Origin: Moniliophthora roreri
Lineage: Eukaryota > Basidiomycota > Agaricomycetes > Agaricales > Marasmiaceae
DNA: 64,000 bases
Direction: 5' to 3'
Assembly (NCBI GenBank): GCA_001466705.2
Contig: LATX02000001.1
Location: forward strand, 1,240,001-1,304,000
The notes beneath the pieces were generated by a model. It had not been told where the DNA came from, did not search any database, and saw only the letters and a program-made list of their open reading frames with translations. Shown here one piece after another: positions 12,667-24,714 of this stretch. The position numbers and the translations under genes were made by a program. Position 1 is the stretch's first letter. Each line of letters opens with the position of its first letter.

Positions 12667-13212
12667 ATTCTTGACGCACAACCGCATAACGACGAACGAC
12701 TCAAGGTCTTGAACGGACCCAACCGGAATATCTTGGTGATATTGATCAATATTGTACATTCGTTCTATTTACTTGTACATATATTACCTGCTTTTTGGAT
12801 GTTATCTCACTTGAATGTATGCCCTCGTCTAACACTTCAAACGCCTGGCATGCCATTCTAACTTCCTTCTACTCGTGCTACCTACTGAGTCGTAAACGGG
12901 GTGCCGAATGGAGAAGCAGCTCTCAAGTAATTCTCGAGGGTAGCGTGTTCACGCGAAGCTACGCGCGAGGTGAGGTCCTGTCGTTGTTTGAGATCGTCGT
13001 ATACGCTTTCAGACTAGGACGCTGATGTTTATGGCCTCATATAGTTCTATTTCCAGACAGGTCCTGTTACGAATGTAGTGTCCAGATGGCGCGCACATCA
13101 AGATGCGAATGTTAAGAGGTTATATACTAGAATAGAATTACAAGGAAACTAAGGCAAGTGTCAGCAAGAGTCAAGCGGGGAAAAGAGCTCGGTGACGACG
13201 CACGTAGATAGA
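12667..13212. other. Intergenic, 546 bp, no gene seen
   Basis: Lies between two convergent genes (SRA protein and bL32m). It contains only short open frames without family motifs, AT-rich probable 3' UTR sequence and no repeat that I could recognise. Confidence 0.5.
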
Positions 13213-13608
13213 TCATGCAAGAGTGTGCGGGTCATTTCCCTTGGCTGCTCTCCACATCTTGCGCAAGAAACCGTAGCAGTTTTCGCAGAGGTGGTGTGCT
13301 AGTTTTGGCGAACCACATGCTGGGCAGTTGACAATGTCTATATGACGAGAAAAGAGAAATTAGTCGAGCAATGAGAATAAAGGTAAAAGAGACCGACTTT
13401 GTTTATCCTTCAAGCCCTTGTTTGCAGCTCGCATAGCTTTCCGTGAATGGGAGACTTTTTTCTTGGGTACGGCGAGTAGGATTCGAGGGAAAAGTTGTTC
13501 TAGGAGTGATGAAATCGAAGGAATTTGGAATGGGGTACCATAAGACCTCGAAAGGGAAAGGAACGAGAAAGACGATGAGAGCAGCTGCGTTCTCAGAGCT
13601 GTGAGCAT
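13213..13608 (-). CDS. MRPL32: Mitochondrial ribosomal protein bL32m
   Basis: Structural protein of the large mitoribosomal subunit. The first exon (13608 downward) encodes an N-terminal mitochondrial presequence rich in Ser/Leu/Arg and then VPKKKVSHSRKAMRAANKGL, the conserved start of mature bL32. An intron (donor after KDKQ, acceptor near 13337) joins IVNCPACGSPKLAHHLCENC, which has the four zinc-binding cysteines in the CPxC...CxxC arrangement, followed by YGFLRKMW and a short tail ending at 13213. Total about 113 residues. It shares a 112-bp intergenic region with the divergent complex I subunit gene. Confidence 0.88.
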
Positions 13609-13720
13609 GGCCGTAGGAGGTAAAAGAGGCTGGTTGACGCGGTTTGCTGTACAAATTTGGGATTCCGATCACTACCAGGGCCACTTTTTATCCCGGACGT
13701 TCACCTCCATCGTCCTCAAC

Positions 13721-14164
13721 ATGTTTCGTCTTACTCGTCCTCTTTTCCAAGTCGTCAAAACTACGACTGGCATCACTGGCCTTGCCGTTCACCCCAACCC
13801 GTTACCAGCATTGACTCAGGTCTACGAGTCTACACTATCTGCCCTCAATTCTATACCACCCACCTCTGTCTATCGTCAGGGCGTAGAAGCTCTCACACTG
13901 CGCAAACTCAATATCGTGAAGGGGGCCAATGGAGACCTTTCAGCAGTAGAGAAGCAGTTGGAAGAGGGTCAAATCGAGGAATCTTTGCAGATTGCTGAAG
14001 ACGAGTTGAAATTGGTTGGAAAGATGGCCGAATGGAAGGCGTGAGTATTACACCGCGACTCTTTCCCAATATTTCCGCTCAAAGCATTTTCAACCAGATG
14101 GGAACCACTTGAGGAGAAACCAGAGCCTGGACAATGGGAGTACCCTGTAGCGTCGACGACATGA
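13721..14164 (+). CDS. NADH dehydrogenase (complex I) subunit NDUFA5/B13-like
   Basis: Accessory subunit of mitochondrial complex I. The ATG at 13721 gives MFRLTRPLFQVVKTTTGITG, followed by GLAVHPNPLPAL and YESTLSALNSIPPTSVYRQ, then LTLRKLNIVK and IEESLQIAEDELKLVGKMAE, which are the ETC_C1_NDUFA5 family blocks. One phase-2 intron (14041-14097) joins to WEPLEEKPEPGQWEYP. About 128 residues, close to the family norm. It is flanked by the divergent bL32m gene and, 117 bp downstream, by the thiolase gene in the same orientation. Confidence 0.88.
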
Positions 14165-14281
14165 GCTTGTACATGTAAATAGAGGTCAATAACCGTGTCG
14201 GAAGAATTGCTTTCCATCTCGGATACCTGAAATACATCCTGGTCACCGGACCAACCCGACCCCATCGCACACTCTCCCACA

Positions 14282-15914
14282 ATGTTCTCCAGAGCCTCCA
14301 CTATCATCTCTCGCTCGACGCCCTTTCTCATGCGCTCTGCCAGTACTCGAGTCCCGCGCGGCCTCTCCGCCATCCTCCAAAAGAACCCCGACGATGTCGT
14401 CATCACCTTTGCCAAACGAACTGCGGTTGGTCGAGCAAAGAAGGGCCAGCTGAAAGATACACCTGTAGATGAGATGCTTCACGCACTCCTTCTTGTAAAA
14501 TATACTCTTCAGACATTGCTGCGTTCACTAAACCTACCTTGTCTAGGCATCACTTGAACGAACTAAACTAGATCCGTCCAAGATTGATGACATTTGCGTC
14601 GGTATGCGCCACCAGTCCGTAGAATAGAGTATCCCACTCACCGTATGAGATAGGAACGTGTCATCCACCCTCACCATTGTACGTATCACGGGCAGCAGCT
14701 CTTGCTGCCGGTATTCCACATACTGTGCCCATTTCTACCGTGAACCGCTTGTGCTCATCCGGACTAATGGCAATCCGTAACGTTGCTCACGCAATTCAAT
14801 CCGGCGAGGCGTCCCTTGGTCTAGCCATTGGTGTTGAGAGTATGAGTCTCAAGTACGTTTCCAATTTGACTGTCAGTGAACTCACTCTCCTAAGCCGTCG
14901 ATAGCCCTCGACCGACACCTGAAATAACACAAATTGTCGACCAGAACTCTGAAGCCCACGACTGTGTACAGGTGCGCTCACACGCATTTCTACCCTCTGT
15001 TCTCAAGACTCATGGAACGCGTCCAGCCCATGGGATGGACCTCTGAGATGGTCGCAGAGACTTACAAGGTTCCTCGGGAAAAACAAGACGAATACGCTCT
15101 CATTTCCCACACGCGCGCCAACGAGGTGCGTACCTGCTGTGTAATCACTCCCACACCAATTCTTGAGAATGGTTGACGACAGGCGCAAGCTTCTGGAATC
15201 TTTGCTGAAGAAATCATACCCATCAATATCCGCGGAGCAACTATTTCTATAGACGATACCATCCGACCTGGTGTCACTGCGGAGAGTCTTGCTGGTTTGA
15301 AGCCTGTCTTCCCTAACTGGGGACCAGCCACGACTACAGCTGGTAATGCTAGTGGTGTAGGAGACGGAGCCGCTCTCTGCATTCTGACAACCAGAGAACG
15401 CGCTGAGCGGGAAGGTATGGAGATTCTTGGTAAATGGGTTGCCAGCACAGTTGTTGGTGTTGAGCCAAGACACATGGGAATCTCACCGATCTATGCCATT
15501 CCTAAACTCCTTGATGCCGTTGGTGTCTCGAAGGAGGAGGTTGACGTCTACGAAGCAAGTCCTCGGTCCCATTCATTGCATCTCACGCTAATACTTTCTC
15601 AGATCAACGAAGCCTTTGCTTCCCAGTTTGCTTATTGCGTCGAAGAACTCAAGATTCCTATGGAAAAGATTAACCCGAATGGTGGTGCTATTGCTATAAG
15701 TCATCCCCTCGGAATGAGTACGTGGTTAATATGCTTGTTCTGTAGCCTTTTGCTGATCTTGATCATAGCTGGTACACGCCAGGTTGTTACCGGGTTAGCA
15801 GAGTTGCGTCGGAAGAATAAGAAACTACTCGTCACTAGCATGTGCGTCGGAAGTGGAATGGGTGCGGCGGGCATGTTCGTCAACGAAGCAAAGAATATGA
15901 GCGGGAAGCTGTAG
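14282..15914 (+). CDS. 3-ketoacyl-CoA thiolase (acetyl-CoA C-acyltransferase)
   Basis: Last step of fatty-acid beta-oxidation: cleavage of 3-ketoacyl-CoA to acetyl-CoA and a shortened acyl-CoA. Visible thiolase signatures are DDVVITFAKRTAVGRAKKG, the active-site Cys in TVNRLCSSGLMAI (about 14740), INEAFASQFA with its NEAF motif, GGAIAISHPLG with the catalytic His, and the second Cys in TSMCVGSGMGA near the C-terminus. The body most resembles the peroxisomal Pot1/Fox3 type. The N-terminus (MFSRASTIISRSTPFLMRS) is Arg/Ser-rich, lacks acidic residues and contains no PTS2 nonapeptide; the C-terminus ends SGKL, not a canonical PTS1. Location is therefore open. About eight short introns. Confidence 0.88.
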
Positions 15915-16541
15915 TGTGCTAGCTAGTCATTTTAGAATTCACAGAAGCCTCATGAATTGGATTCTTTAGTATACTAAGACACAAAAATGGTATCATTCAA
16001 TTATATTATATTACATTAAATCAACTGCTGTTAAGGTATATAGAACATGGGATGCATCGCCTAGAGGGAAGTGATCAGCACAGAGTTGCTTCGAATGGTT
16101 AAAATGAGTAAACAAGAAATATCTCAGCAAGTCATTCATGTCAGTAATCGCAACGGTGAATCGAAGGATTAGGTCTACTAAGAGGTGCCAAAGGTTGAAG
16201 ATACAACACTCGTCATCGAAAAAAGGAGCGAAGTGAAGGGACTCACCGAATGGAAGAGAAGATGGAGGTTGACTGAAAGGAAGTGATTTCCTTTTATGCT
16301 TGCCATGTGGCATTCGGTATATGCCGAGCTGCAACTGCCCAGTAGCAGAGTTGAGTGGCTTGGGGCGGCTCCGTCGCGTGACTGGGTGCGAGCAAGGCGA
16401 TAGATCAAAAGTCGTCGTCGACGTCCCAGGCCCTCAAGAGTCCCTCAAGGTAAAGTACGCTAGTTGTCGTCAAATCGCATTCGATCTGATCCTCGTCTGA
16501 AAGACTTCAAGAACCCTCTCAAAAACTCTACAATCCCGAAA
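15915..16541. other. Intergenic, 627 bp, promoter region of uS3
   Basis: Sequence between the thiolase stop and the uS3 start. The first part is AT-rich (likely 3' end of the thiolase transcript). Small open frames on the minus strand show no motif. A 5' UTR for the ribosomal protein gene is expected in the last 100 bp. Confidence 0.5.
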
Positions 16542-17494
16542 ATGGCCGCCCAAATCAGCAAAAAGAGAAAGTTTGTCGCTGACGGTGTCTTCCGTGCCGA
16601 ACTCAACGAATTTTTCACCCGTGAGCTCGCTGAGGAGGGCTACTCTGGCTGTGATGTTCGCGTCACCCACATGCGTACGGAGGTGTGTCGAGATGTCGTT
16701 CAAGAGGATTGGAACTTTACGGTGTTTTTTGGGTTAGATTATCATCCGTGCTACCCACACCCAGGAGGTTCTTGGAGAGAAGGGTCGTCGCATTCGTGAG
16801 CTCACCGCCCTCGTTCAAAAACGTTTCAAATTCCCCGAGAACTCTCTTGAACTCTACGCCGAGAAGGTTCAATACCGTGGTCTCTCCGCCATCGCTCAAT
16901 GCGAGAGTTTGAGATACAAGCTGCTCAACGGTCTTGCTGTCCGTCGGTTCGTAGTTTCTCACCTTGATAAAGGCTTATTTCTGATCCAGCCATCTTATTT
17001 AGTGCATGCTATGGTGTCCTTCGTTTCGTTATGGAGTCCGGAGCCAAGGGTTGCGAAGTCGTCGTCTCTGGCAAGCTCCGTGCTGCCCGTGCTAAATCCA
17101 TGAAATTCACTGATGGATTCATGATCCATTCCGGTCAACCCGCTCGTGACTTTGTCGACTTTGCCGTCCGACATGTCATGCTCAAGCAGGGTGTGCTCGG
17201 TATTAAAGTCAAAATGTGAAGACCAGATATGTCTAGTTTATAACTTCCTCTGACACCCCCCACTCTAGCATGAAGGGCTGGGATCCTGAGGGTCAAGTCG
17301 GTCCTCGCAAGCCCCTTCCCGACTCCGTCCAGATCTTGGAACCTCCCGTCGACAAGATCGTCTCCGAGCCCTCATCCGAGCAAAGAGAACCCACCTCCGT
17401 CCCTGTCGCCGCACCAGCAGAGGAGACTTACGCTCCTGCTGAGCAAGCTTACCAGCAACCAGCGGAGTATGAGCAGCAGCAACCTGTTTTCTGA
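16542..17494 (+). CDS. RPS3: 40S ribosomal protein S3 (uS3)
   Basis: Small-subunit ribosomal protein at the mRNA entry site. From the ATG at 16542: [35 protein letters not shown], then an intron and the KH domain ([20 protein letters not shown] with its GEKGRR loop), [39 protein letters not shown] and [16 protein letters not shown], ending in [20 protein letters not shown] and a Gln/Glu/Pro-rich tail to 17494. At least three introns (near 16684-16733, 16948-17010 and 17215-17270). Length and order match eukaryotic uS3 except for the somewhat long low-complexity tail. Confidence 0.93.
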
Positions 17495-17619
17495 TAGCTT
17501 CATTATGTCGTATATACTTTCCATTTGACATGCTTTATAGGTCTCCATGTATTGATTGACTTGTGAACAAAGAATTCGCCGAAAGCATCGTCGTGTATTG
17601 CTATACTATGCACATCGTT

Positions 17620-20436
17620 CTACAAAGATTTAGTAACACTACCGCCGCTCTGACCACCTTGCGGAAGTTCGAAAGTAACGCCTTTTTCCGTTCCTCCACT
17701 CTCAACTCGGATGTCCAAAGATGAGAGGGACTGGGAGGGATCTGAAACAGTCACAGAATCACTCTTTGCGTTGAACACGACTGCTGAAGCAGCGCTCGAG
17801 CAAAGGTTGGTGTTCTCTCCGTCGAGGGTAACGCAACCGCCATTTGAAGCCCAAAAGACAACCATTACAACACGGTTGACCTGGTCGTAAACTGCGGATA
17901 TCGAGGCGTCGTTCTGGATGATTTGGAGTTGAGTAGCACCACTTTTCTGTGCAAAGGCATCGATAGAGTCAGTGCCAGGGTACACAGAGTACGCGAGGGG
18001 CGAGCTTAAGGAGGTATGTTGGAGCCATGCTGCAAATAAGTCAACGGTTGCCGGAGGCTGCTTGGAGGTGCCGATTGTCGCCCAGTTCCCTGTCTTGGGA
18101 CCTACGTCCAAGGATAAGGAAAATGGCGCGGAAGCGTTGAAAGTATATCCAACACCACCGTGCCACAATGACGTGACATTGGTGACATTGGTGACCTGGT
18201 TTTCCTGCAGCTGTAGCTGCTCAGAGTTGACGTAGACCGAACCGGAATGTCGTCTTTGATCGAGCACGGAATAGACTGGTGAAGTGGTATTTGACCCAAT
18301 GTTGGATATTATGACGTGCTGCACGTCCCCGTCAAGGAAAAACCATACTTTTTGGAAACGAAGAGAGCGGGTAAACGGATTCGTGTAGCGCATTGCGGCA
18401 AGTCCTATCTTTCCGTCGGAGACGCCGCCCACGAATTTTTCGATGCCCGTGAAGCCCGTACGATCGCAACTAAGCGCGGTCGCGCCGTAATCTACCATGA
18501 TTCCAGGGATCAAGTTCCAATTCCACGACGCCGCTATATCTTCGTACTCGTCCCCGACAATGTAGTTGTAATGTACTCCATCAGCTAGATGAAAGCCTAG
18601 TGGCTAAACGAACAGAATTCATCAGTATAGTCATCTCTGAAATACAAACAACTGGCTAACGTTCTGGGAATTGGTACATTCCGTGTTTTGTGTCCGCGTT
18701 GAGAACATTTTCACAGTGGAAAGATAATTCTCCCCTCTATGAACCTAAGTGGTACGGTCGAAATCTGATATGAAAAATTCGTCCAGAGAGACTGCATACC
18801 ATATAGTCGTTGACATAGAAGAACCTATTGCCCAATAAATTGCCGGCGTTGACTTTTGAATCACTCTTTGACAAACTCTGGGCGAAGTTCTTCAGAGGAT
18901 CTGAGGACCACACTCCGCCTAATTGGTTGACCTTGGTCAAGTTGAGTTTTATATTCGCTGTTGCTCTGCTCCCGTTAGTAAGAACAGTTCGAGGATCGCG
19001 ACGAGACAGCTCACTGGTCATCAATCACGGGGAAGCTGATGAACCGTCCAAGGGCAGACTAGGATGGAATTTAGTCGACTGTACAGAGCAGAGGAGGCGT
19101 ACTCACGAAGTCCCAATGCAAAGTTCCGGTTTGAGTATTCCGATAGATCATCCAAGCATCTCCGTCAAATAAGGTTTCAAGCGCGTGCTTGGAGGTATCG
19201 TTCGCAGCGAATTGCGTATCAGCAGCCTCAATTTCTAGATCAAGAATAGCATTTGTACTGAGCACGAGTCAGCAAACTCTTCCGCAGTATCAGCAAGCTC
19301 TCAAACTCACTAATCTTTATCGCATTCACAGGTGACATATTCAGTATGAGACGGAGCGACGTATGGTCGACTTCCTCACCTTTTCCGTAATTTCCGTTGT
19401 ACAGAAGACCAGCGTGTTGACTGAAGAATAAATTCACCCTGGCCAAAAGACAGGGCACGAGATCTTACCTGAAACTGCCATCCGGTTTGATCCCGTCCTT
19501 TTTGACGCCAGGTTGTACTTGGACTTCATTGTGGACCCTGCGATAAGCGTCCGTAATGATGGTAACATTGTGGGTGAGAATACCGCTGTCCACGCTAATT
19601 TTACCAATATCGAGAATGTTCGCGCCAGCCAGGAAGCCGAAGCCTCCACCAAATGTCCCGTATGTGCGAGCCGTCATGTGGCTGCAGTTGCTTATTTGAG
19701 TAGCAGACAGCGTGTCATTCATGAGAAGGCACGTTTGTCCAACCAAAGAAGGTGTCCCGATGACCTATGCAACGAAGTGAGTAAAGCAGTAACAATGATA
19801 AACCAATTGCAAGTCATATACGTTACTAAACCAATTGGTATTCCACATTTTTTCCTCATTCGCGTTGCATGGACAACTCGACGTCCCTCCCTCGGTCAAG
19901 CAAGCAGGATTGGTGAAGTCGCGAGCAAACCACCAATTCATTGCAGTCGATATCTTGGCTGCAAAGGTCTCGTTTCTGACGTATTCTTGAGTGTTTGGAA
20001 GGCCTCCATGCCAGGCTCCGGCCATGTTTACTACGTAAGTGGAATTGAGAACTTCGTTCCAGCGAGGCCATTGATACTCACACAGACGAAACCAGTGGTC
20101 TTGAGCCGGCCAATTAGCACGTTGGGCATCACATCCAGTGGCATAGTTCACGTCAGACCATGTTCCATCTGATTTGAGTGAGGAATCCCTGTAGAACTGT
20201 TGCTTAGAATAAGAACCAGGAATCAACCAAACGAAGGATGCGTACCATTGTAAGACGTTAATCGTTCCGGTCAGACCACCAATGATGGCGTCGATTCGGC
20301 GTTGATATAAATTCAGGAGGTCGACTTCACTTCCAGGTGGAATGATTACTTGACATGAAGCGGGAAGTAAAAGAGCGTGGAGAAATATAAAGGAAAGATA
20401 GTGGGGGTTCCCCAAAGATCTCATCTTTAAGACCAA
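17620..20436 (-). CDS. Polysaccharide lyase family 8 (hyaluronate/chondroitin lyase-like), secreted
   Basis: Predicted extracellular lyase that cleaves uronic-acid polysaccharides by beta-elimination. The ATG at 20436 (alternatively 20424) precedes a signal peptide (YLSFIFLHALLLPASCQV). The alpha/alpha-toroid has MNWWFARDFTNPACL, LVGQTCLLMNDTLSA, FLAGANILDIGKISVDSG (the catalytic Asn region) and DGIKPDGSFRQHAG-LLYNGNYGK (the catalytic His and Tyr); the last splice is approximate. The C-terminal beta-sandwich is the long exon 18513-17620 (MVDYGATALSCDRTG, GGVSDGKIGLAAM and so on), ending SGGSVTKSL. Six or more introns. A TATA-like element lies about 41 bp upstream. Substrate cannot be fixed from sequence; fungal PL8 members are little studied. 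Confidence 0.82.
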
Positions 20437-21817
20437 AGCGGGATATACTGATGATTTTGGGAGTGTGAGTTGCTCATTTATATATGAACAGCGCTATCTC
20501 CTTGCATAAGTGTCCCCACGTCTTCTGACCAGAGTGGCAGCGCTCACTAGTTAGCGACAGGTCTACCATCAATCTTGAGTCGAATCAATATTCCCACCAT
20601 AGCGAATGAATAGTATTCAAACCGTGACAGTGAGATGGTTGTAAAAGATTATAAAAAACTACGGCGCCTGGGTATCGCGGCCCGGACATTGTGAAAGAAA
20701 GGGGTTGAGCCTGACGTGTGGCACGAAGCGATGTATCGTCGCGTGGAAGTGTTGCTCCAAATTGCAAGATGAGGGCATTATTCGGAAGTTCGGAAACGAG
20801 CTACAATGCGAAACTCTGAATGGCGAATCGAAGAAATAGAGGAAAATTATAATGACTTAGCGTTTAGAGGTGGACATGCCAAATCCCACTGGGCAGTATT
20901 GTGCCAGGCGAAGCCCAGAGGTATTGTTCTCCTGGCAAAACCACGCCTCGCATAGAGGGAAAAGGCCATGCAATTCTCCACATAATGACAAAACGCATAG
21001 ATCGCAGGCAAGAGAAGCGCATATCCGAATCCACGATGCGGTGAGGCACCTCCACAGTAAGGCTCGTGATGAGACTGTGTTTTGTACCACGACGCGACTC
21101 GTTTTGAACGATTACCACCGTCTACCCAAGTAATGCTAGTCGGCAGCAAGATAAGTGCCGCCGTCAATGACTCGAGAGATAGTCGACAGCTGTCTGATAG
21201 AACGTCGAATGGTTGCCCTAATGCGTTTGCCATCGTTGGGTTTCATCAATACCATCATGGAGGATCTGGTGCCAGGTGGACATTAAACTTCTTTCAGAAC
21301 GCGGTAAAAGTGGAGAGAAGTGCGGCCAACTGACAATATGAAACCGTAGATTAAGAGAAAATTCGTTCTTGAGAATGGAAATAGACGAGATTAGTCTACA
21401 CCACACGTTCAAAGTCATCTGAGTCAAGGAGTCGCGATTTTCGTGGATCGGGGAGTTCAGAATAGCACGAGACGGTATACCAAGTGACAGAGATTCTGTG
21501 AAACGGAAGTACAGCCCGCACAGTTATTGACTGTTTGAAGCTTCAAAACGACCTATTCCGTTTGGGTCAGGGCTGGGAAGAGAGGTGGGTTAGATGGGAT
21601 GGAAAAAGCCGAGGGAGATGCACCAGTCGTCTTCCAATATATGGAAGAGATTGAATCGGTTCTGTGCATCAGGGTGGTGGGGGTTTGGGTTGAGCAGTGA
21701 GCGCTGGTCGCGATTATTTTTCACCGACTCTGACCGGCAGGCATATCCAGTTTTTTTTTCTGAACCCCACTGCGAATCGCGAGTCGAATCCTATAAAACG
21801 CTGCTTACCTCGGTATC
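20437..21817. other. Intergenic, 1.38 kb, divergent promoter region
   Basis: Space between the divergent PL8 and Drs1 genes. CpG content is normal. A 128-codon frame at 21233-20847 (minus) has no recognisable motif and overlaps other frames of similar length, so it is not called as a gene. No repeat or transposon signature was recognised. An AT-rich TATA-like stretch (TATAAAA) sits about 25 bp before the Drs1 ATG. Confidence 0.45.
20477..20484 (-). promoter_or_regulatory. TATA-like element upstream of the PL8 gene
   Basis: On the minus strand this reads TATATAAA and lies about 41 bp before the PL8 start codon, a plausible core promoter position for a fungal gene with a short leader. Position and sequence are seen; function is inferred. 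Confidence 0.35.
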
Positions 21818-24508
21818 ATGGCGGACTATGTTATGACAATCGACTCTGATGATGAAGACGTCTCTGCTCCACGAAAATCTGCGACCGCAGAGGACGCCCA
21901 CTTGAATCCAGAATTCACTTTCGATCTGTCTGGCGACCCGTATACCGACCTTTTGGAAGGACGAAGTACACTCCTGGATTCTGTGACCAAAGGGACAAAA
22001 CCTGTAAGCAAGTAGTATCTACTACTTTTAATTATATCTAATGGATATCAGGAACCCATATCCGTCGACGACATTATTGCTCGCCGAAAATCATCGAAAC
22101 GAAAAAGGGAAATTGAAGAGGAGAGTTCTGAAGAGGAAGAGGATTTTGAAGAAGAATTTGGAAACTCCTTTGGAGAGAGCGATCAAGATGAATTTGGGGG
22201 AATTCAGCCCTCGGGCGAGGAAGAGGATGAAGAGGACCCGTTAGCTACTTCCGGAGAAGAGGATGACGAGGCCGAAGACGAACTAGAACAAGAAGACTCT
22301 GAAGATGACGGTTCAAGCTCCTCAGAAGACTCTGAAGAGGAGACTCAAGCAGAAAAGGATCGTAAAGCTGCATTCTTTGATTCCGAGACTACAACTAATG
22401 TTCACGATTCGTTTGTAACGATGAACCTTTCCCGTCCCATCCTGAAAGCTCTCACCACAATGGGATTCAGCAAGCCAACACCGATTCAAGCAGCCACCAT
22501 ACCTATGGCTCTCCTCGGTAAGGACATCGTCGGGGGGGCGGTGACAGGGTCAGGAAAAACTGCTGCTTTCACTATTCCTATGCTGGAACGTCTACTTTAT
22601 CGCGAGAAGGGCAAAAAAGCGGCTGCCACCCGCTGCTTAATTTTGGTGCCGACAAGGGAATTAGCGATTCAATGCTACGAGGTCGGAACTAAGTTGGCAA
22701 CTCACACTGATATCACATTCTGTCTAATTGTCGGTAAGTAGGAGACAGTTTTACACTACCTGAACCTCTAATGTTCAATTCTTGTAGGCGGATTATCACT
22801 CAAATCCCAAGAAGCTGCACTACGGAATCGTCCAGACGCGGTCATTGCGACACCCGGTCGTCTCATTGACCACATCCACAATTCGCCTTCCTTTACTCTC
22901 GATAACCTCGATATATTAGTTCTCGATGAAGCAGATCGAATGTTGTCAGACGGGTTTGCTGACGAACTTTCCGAAATCATCAAGTCCTGCCCCAAGTCAC
23001 GACAGACCATGTTGTTTTCAGCTACAATGACAGATTCAGTGGACGAGCTTGTAAAGATGTCTCTCAACAAGCCGGTCCGTCTGTTCGTTGATCCCAAGAA
23101 GAGCGTCGCTCGTGGTCTCGTCCAAGAATTCGTCCGTGTTAGAGCTGGAAAGGAGGCAGAACGCTCCGCAATATTGATCACCCTTTGCAAACGGACTTTC
23201 AAGAGCAATGTGATTGTTTTTGTTCGTAGCAAGAAACTCGCACACCAATTACGGATCGTGTTTTCTTTGCTAGGTATGAAGAGCGAGGAGCTGCATGGAG
23301 ATCTGACTCAGGAGCAGGTAATCAGCTTTCTGTTTATGCTGTCTTCATTTATTTACTTATCTGGTTTTGCCGTTATAGAGATTGAAGGCGCTGCACCAGT
23401 TCAGGGGTGGATTGGTCGACTTTTTAATCGCGACAGATTTGGCTTCCCGTGGTCTAGATATCAAAGGAATTGAAACAGTCATTAATTACGATATGCCGGG
23501 TCAACTTGCCCAATATTTACATCGTGTCGGTCGAACAGCCCGAGCGGGTACTAAAGGACGGTACGTACACCGACGGTCTGCATTATCCAGTCACTAAGTT
23601 CGCAGACAGATCGGTCACGCTCGTTGGAGAAGCTGACCGGAAGATGCTGAAAGCTGCCATCAAGCATGGCGCAGGCGAGGACAAGGTTCGGCACCGAATA
23701 GTCCTTCCGGAGGCAGTCAGCAAGTGGGCCGAGAAACTCGAGGAGCTCAAAGACGAAATCGGCGAGGTCCTGAAGGAGGAGAAGGAAGAAAAACAGGTAA
23801 GCTTTCTGACTTATTTACGCGGACGACTGACACCCTGTCCCTTAGATGCGTCAAGCAGAGATGGAGCTCAAGAAGGGTCAAAATATGATCAAGCATGAAG
23901 CAGAGATCTTCTCTCGGCCCGCTCGTGCTTGGTTCCAGTCAGAAAAGGAGAAAAGGGCTGCGGAAGGTGATTTTTCCAAGTACGCAAATTAGTGCTCCCG
24001 CTAAAGTCATGATAGCTATAAGCAAGAAGCAATACGAAGCCGGTTACGATCCAACACTTTCTGCAAAGGGAAAATCTAAGAAGGCTGTTGAAGAGAAGGT
24101 ATCCAATCTGCCTTCCAGTCCCTTACACGCTGAAGCTGAGCAAGGAATTCTCTACAGCCCAAAAGAGACAAGTTCTCCGGTTTGTCCAGAAAGGCAAAGC
24201 GGAGAAAGCTTGCAATGGAGGAGGACGGAGGCGATAATCGTGCAGTCAATGCAGCTATTCGATCAGCGAAAAAGGCTGCCCGACCAGCCAAAATAGGGGA
24301 GCCTGAACGGAGATTCGAGCGATCTTCGTCAAAAGCGAAGAAAAAGGCTCGTGCAAAAGTCACTAATAGTCGTGGAGGTGCCTTTGACAAGGATTTGGGA
24401 GACAATGCTAGTCGGCACGAAGGTGTGCGAGCCAAGCAAGATGATGCTATTGGTGGGATGCGCAAGAAGGGGAAAGGCAAAGGCAAAGGTAAGGGGAAAG
24501 GCAGGTAG
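21818..24508 (+). CDS. DRS1: DEAD-box RNA helicase Drs1 (DDX27), pre-60S assembly
   Basis: Nucleolar ATP-dependent RNA helicase of 60S ribosome biogenesis. From the ATG at 21818 an acidic N-terminus (long Glu/Asp/Ser runs) leads to the Q motif (GFSKPTPIQ), motif I (VTGSGKT), Ia (PTRELA), GG (after an intron near 22736-22787), Ib (TPGRL), II (LDEADRML), III (FSATM), IV (IVFVRSK), V ([11 protein letters not shown]) and VI ([10 protein letters not shown]). The C-terminus has the Drs1-type [13 protein letters not shown] and a Lys/Gly repeat tail ending [11 protein letters not shown] at 24508. Introns are needed near 22006, 22736, 23320, 23563, 23796, 23975 and 24096. Family assignment to Drs1 rests on the tail motif and acidic N-terminus. 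Confidence 0.9.
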
Positions 24509-24714
24509 ATACCGCCTTTCAGCCTGCATACGCTGGCCGGCTATTTCCCACCTACTTTCTTTGTTGGAGTGTAGGCAATTCGGCTGTTTTGATACACATG
24601 CATTGGGAGTATTGATTGGTCTGTAAAGATTATAATACATTCCGTTACGTTTATGCGTAGTCGTGAACAGCAGGGAGTGTGAAAGTAGGTCGTCAAATCC
24701 TGAAATCCGAGTTC

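Noticed and set aside
20847..21233. 128-codon minus-strand frame in the PL8-Drs1 gap
   Set aside because: No motif, overlapped by other frames of similar length, no splice partners; treated as chance.
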